Made by a program: the position numbers and the translations under genes
Shown: piece by piece, positions 63,976-64,000 of the stretch
Position numbering within the stretch: position 1 is the first letter of the stretch
Layout: every line of letters starts with the position of its first letter
Assembly: GCF_001040705.1 (NCBI RefSeq)
Contig: NZ_CVQP01000012.1
Location: forward strand, 184,911-248,910
DNA length: 64,000 nucleotides
Direction: 5' to 3'
Source of the DNA: Rhodococcus sp. RD6.2
Lineage (GTDB): Bacteria > Actinomycetota > Actinomycetes > Mycobacteriales > Mycobacteriaceae
Notes under the pieces: generated by a model
Seen by the model: the letters and a program-made list of their open reading frames with translations, nothing else
Database searches by the model: none
What the model was told of the DNA's origin: nothing

Positions 63976-64000
63976 TCAACGGAGAGTTAGATCCTGGCTC
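63976..64000 (+). rRNA. rrs: 16S ribosomal RNA, 5' end
   Basis: The window ends in CGGAGAGTTAGATCCTGGCTC, the start of 16S rRNA, placed by alignment to the universal AGAGTTTGATCCTGGCTCAG. One base differs (AGAGTTAGATC). The remainder of the gene lies outside the window. Confidence 0.9.

Overview
This is a 64-kb chromosomal window from a high-GC, mycolic-acid-containing actinobacterium, most likely Rhodococcus or a close relative. The evidence is the codon use, frequent GTG starts and start-stop overlaps, the actinobacterial families murT/gatD, whiB4, CRP, marP and MurJ-type pseudokinase, and a gene order from about 45.3 to 62.3 kb that follows the Mycobacterium tuberculosis Rv3683-Rv3669 block. 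No prophage, insertion sequence, CRISPR array or plasmid function was seen. The window is ordinary chromosome with a few accessory insertions.

Layout. 0-10.4 kb: the end of an NADH dehydrogenase gene, AraC regulator/MFS exporter, a secreted lipase, a mycothiol-type DinB protein, the murT-gatD pair for lipid II amidation, an EamA exporter with a divergent LysR regulator, and small SHOCT-domain proteins. 10.4-24.4 kb: leuA with a leucine-rich leader peptide, a secreted pentapeptide-repeat protein, a giant LuxR/MalT-like regulator, pirin, a luciferase-like monooxygenase with its FMN reductase, a stand-alone MurJ-like pseudokinase beside an AraC regulator, a family A polymerase and LtrA. 24.5-36 kb: lysC (with an internal beta-subunit start)-asd, a YihY membrane protein, an alkylsulfatase, katA and furA sharing a FurA-type box, dps, and a GPH transporter-PLP decarboxylase pair.

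36-45 kb is the most accessory-looking part. It holds two large paralogous secreted proteins built of seven Ig-like repeats each, with identical C-terminal residues and a shared upstream motif. One contains two identical 285-bp units. A lipoprotein HNH nuclease with an excalibur domain, a VOC protein, a GntR regulator and an orphan ABC ATPase follow. 45.2-62.3 kb is the conserved block: tRNA-Pro, metallophosphoesterase, YqeY, ponA2, whiB4, two ArsA-like ATPases, DUF4177, RidA, an MBL hydrolase, crp, nth, a TlpA-like thioredoxin, a NUDIX hydrolase, marP, an epoxide hydrolase-like protein and a holin-family membrane protein. A MarR-MFS pair and two tiny peptide genes are inserted in it. The window closes with an MBL hydrolase and a ribosomal RNA operon promoter, leader and the first bases of 16S rRNA.

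Functional themes are cell-wall assembly and envelope stress (murT/gatD, ponA2, marP, Ig-repeat proteins), redox and peroxide defence (katA/furA, dps, whiB4, TlpA, nth) and aspartate/leucine amino-acid synthesis (lysC, asd, leuA). The best leads for undescribed biology are the pair of small signal-less hydrophobic peptide genes between the MBL gene and crp (the second apparently broken by one base), the paired Ig-repeat proteins with common C-terminus and upstream motif, the leuA leader, the stand-alone pseudokinase, and a MurT that has lost three of its four zinc-ribbon cysteines.
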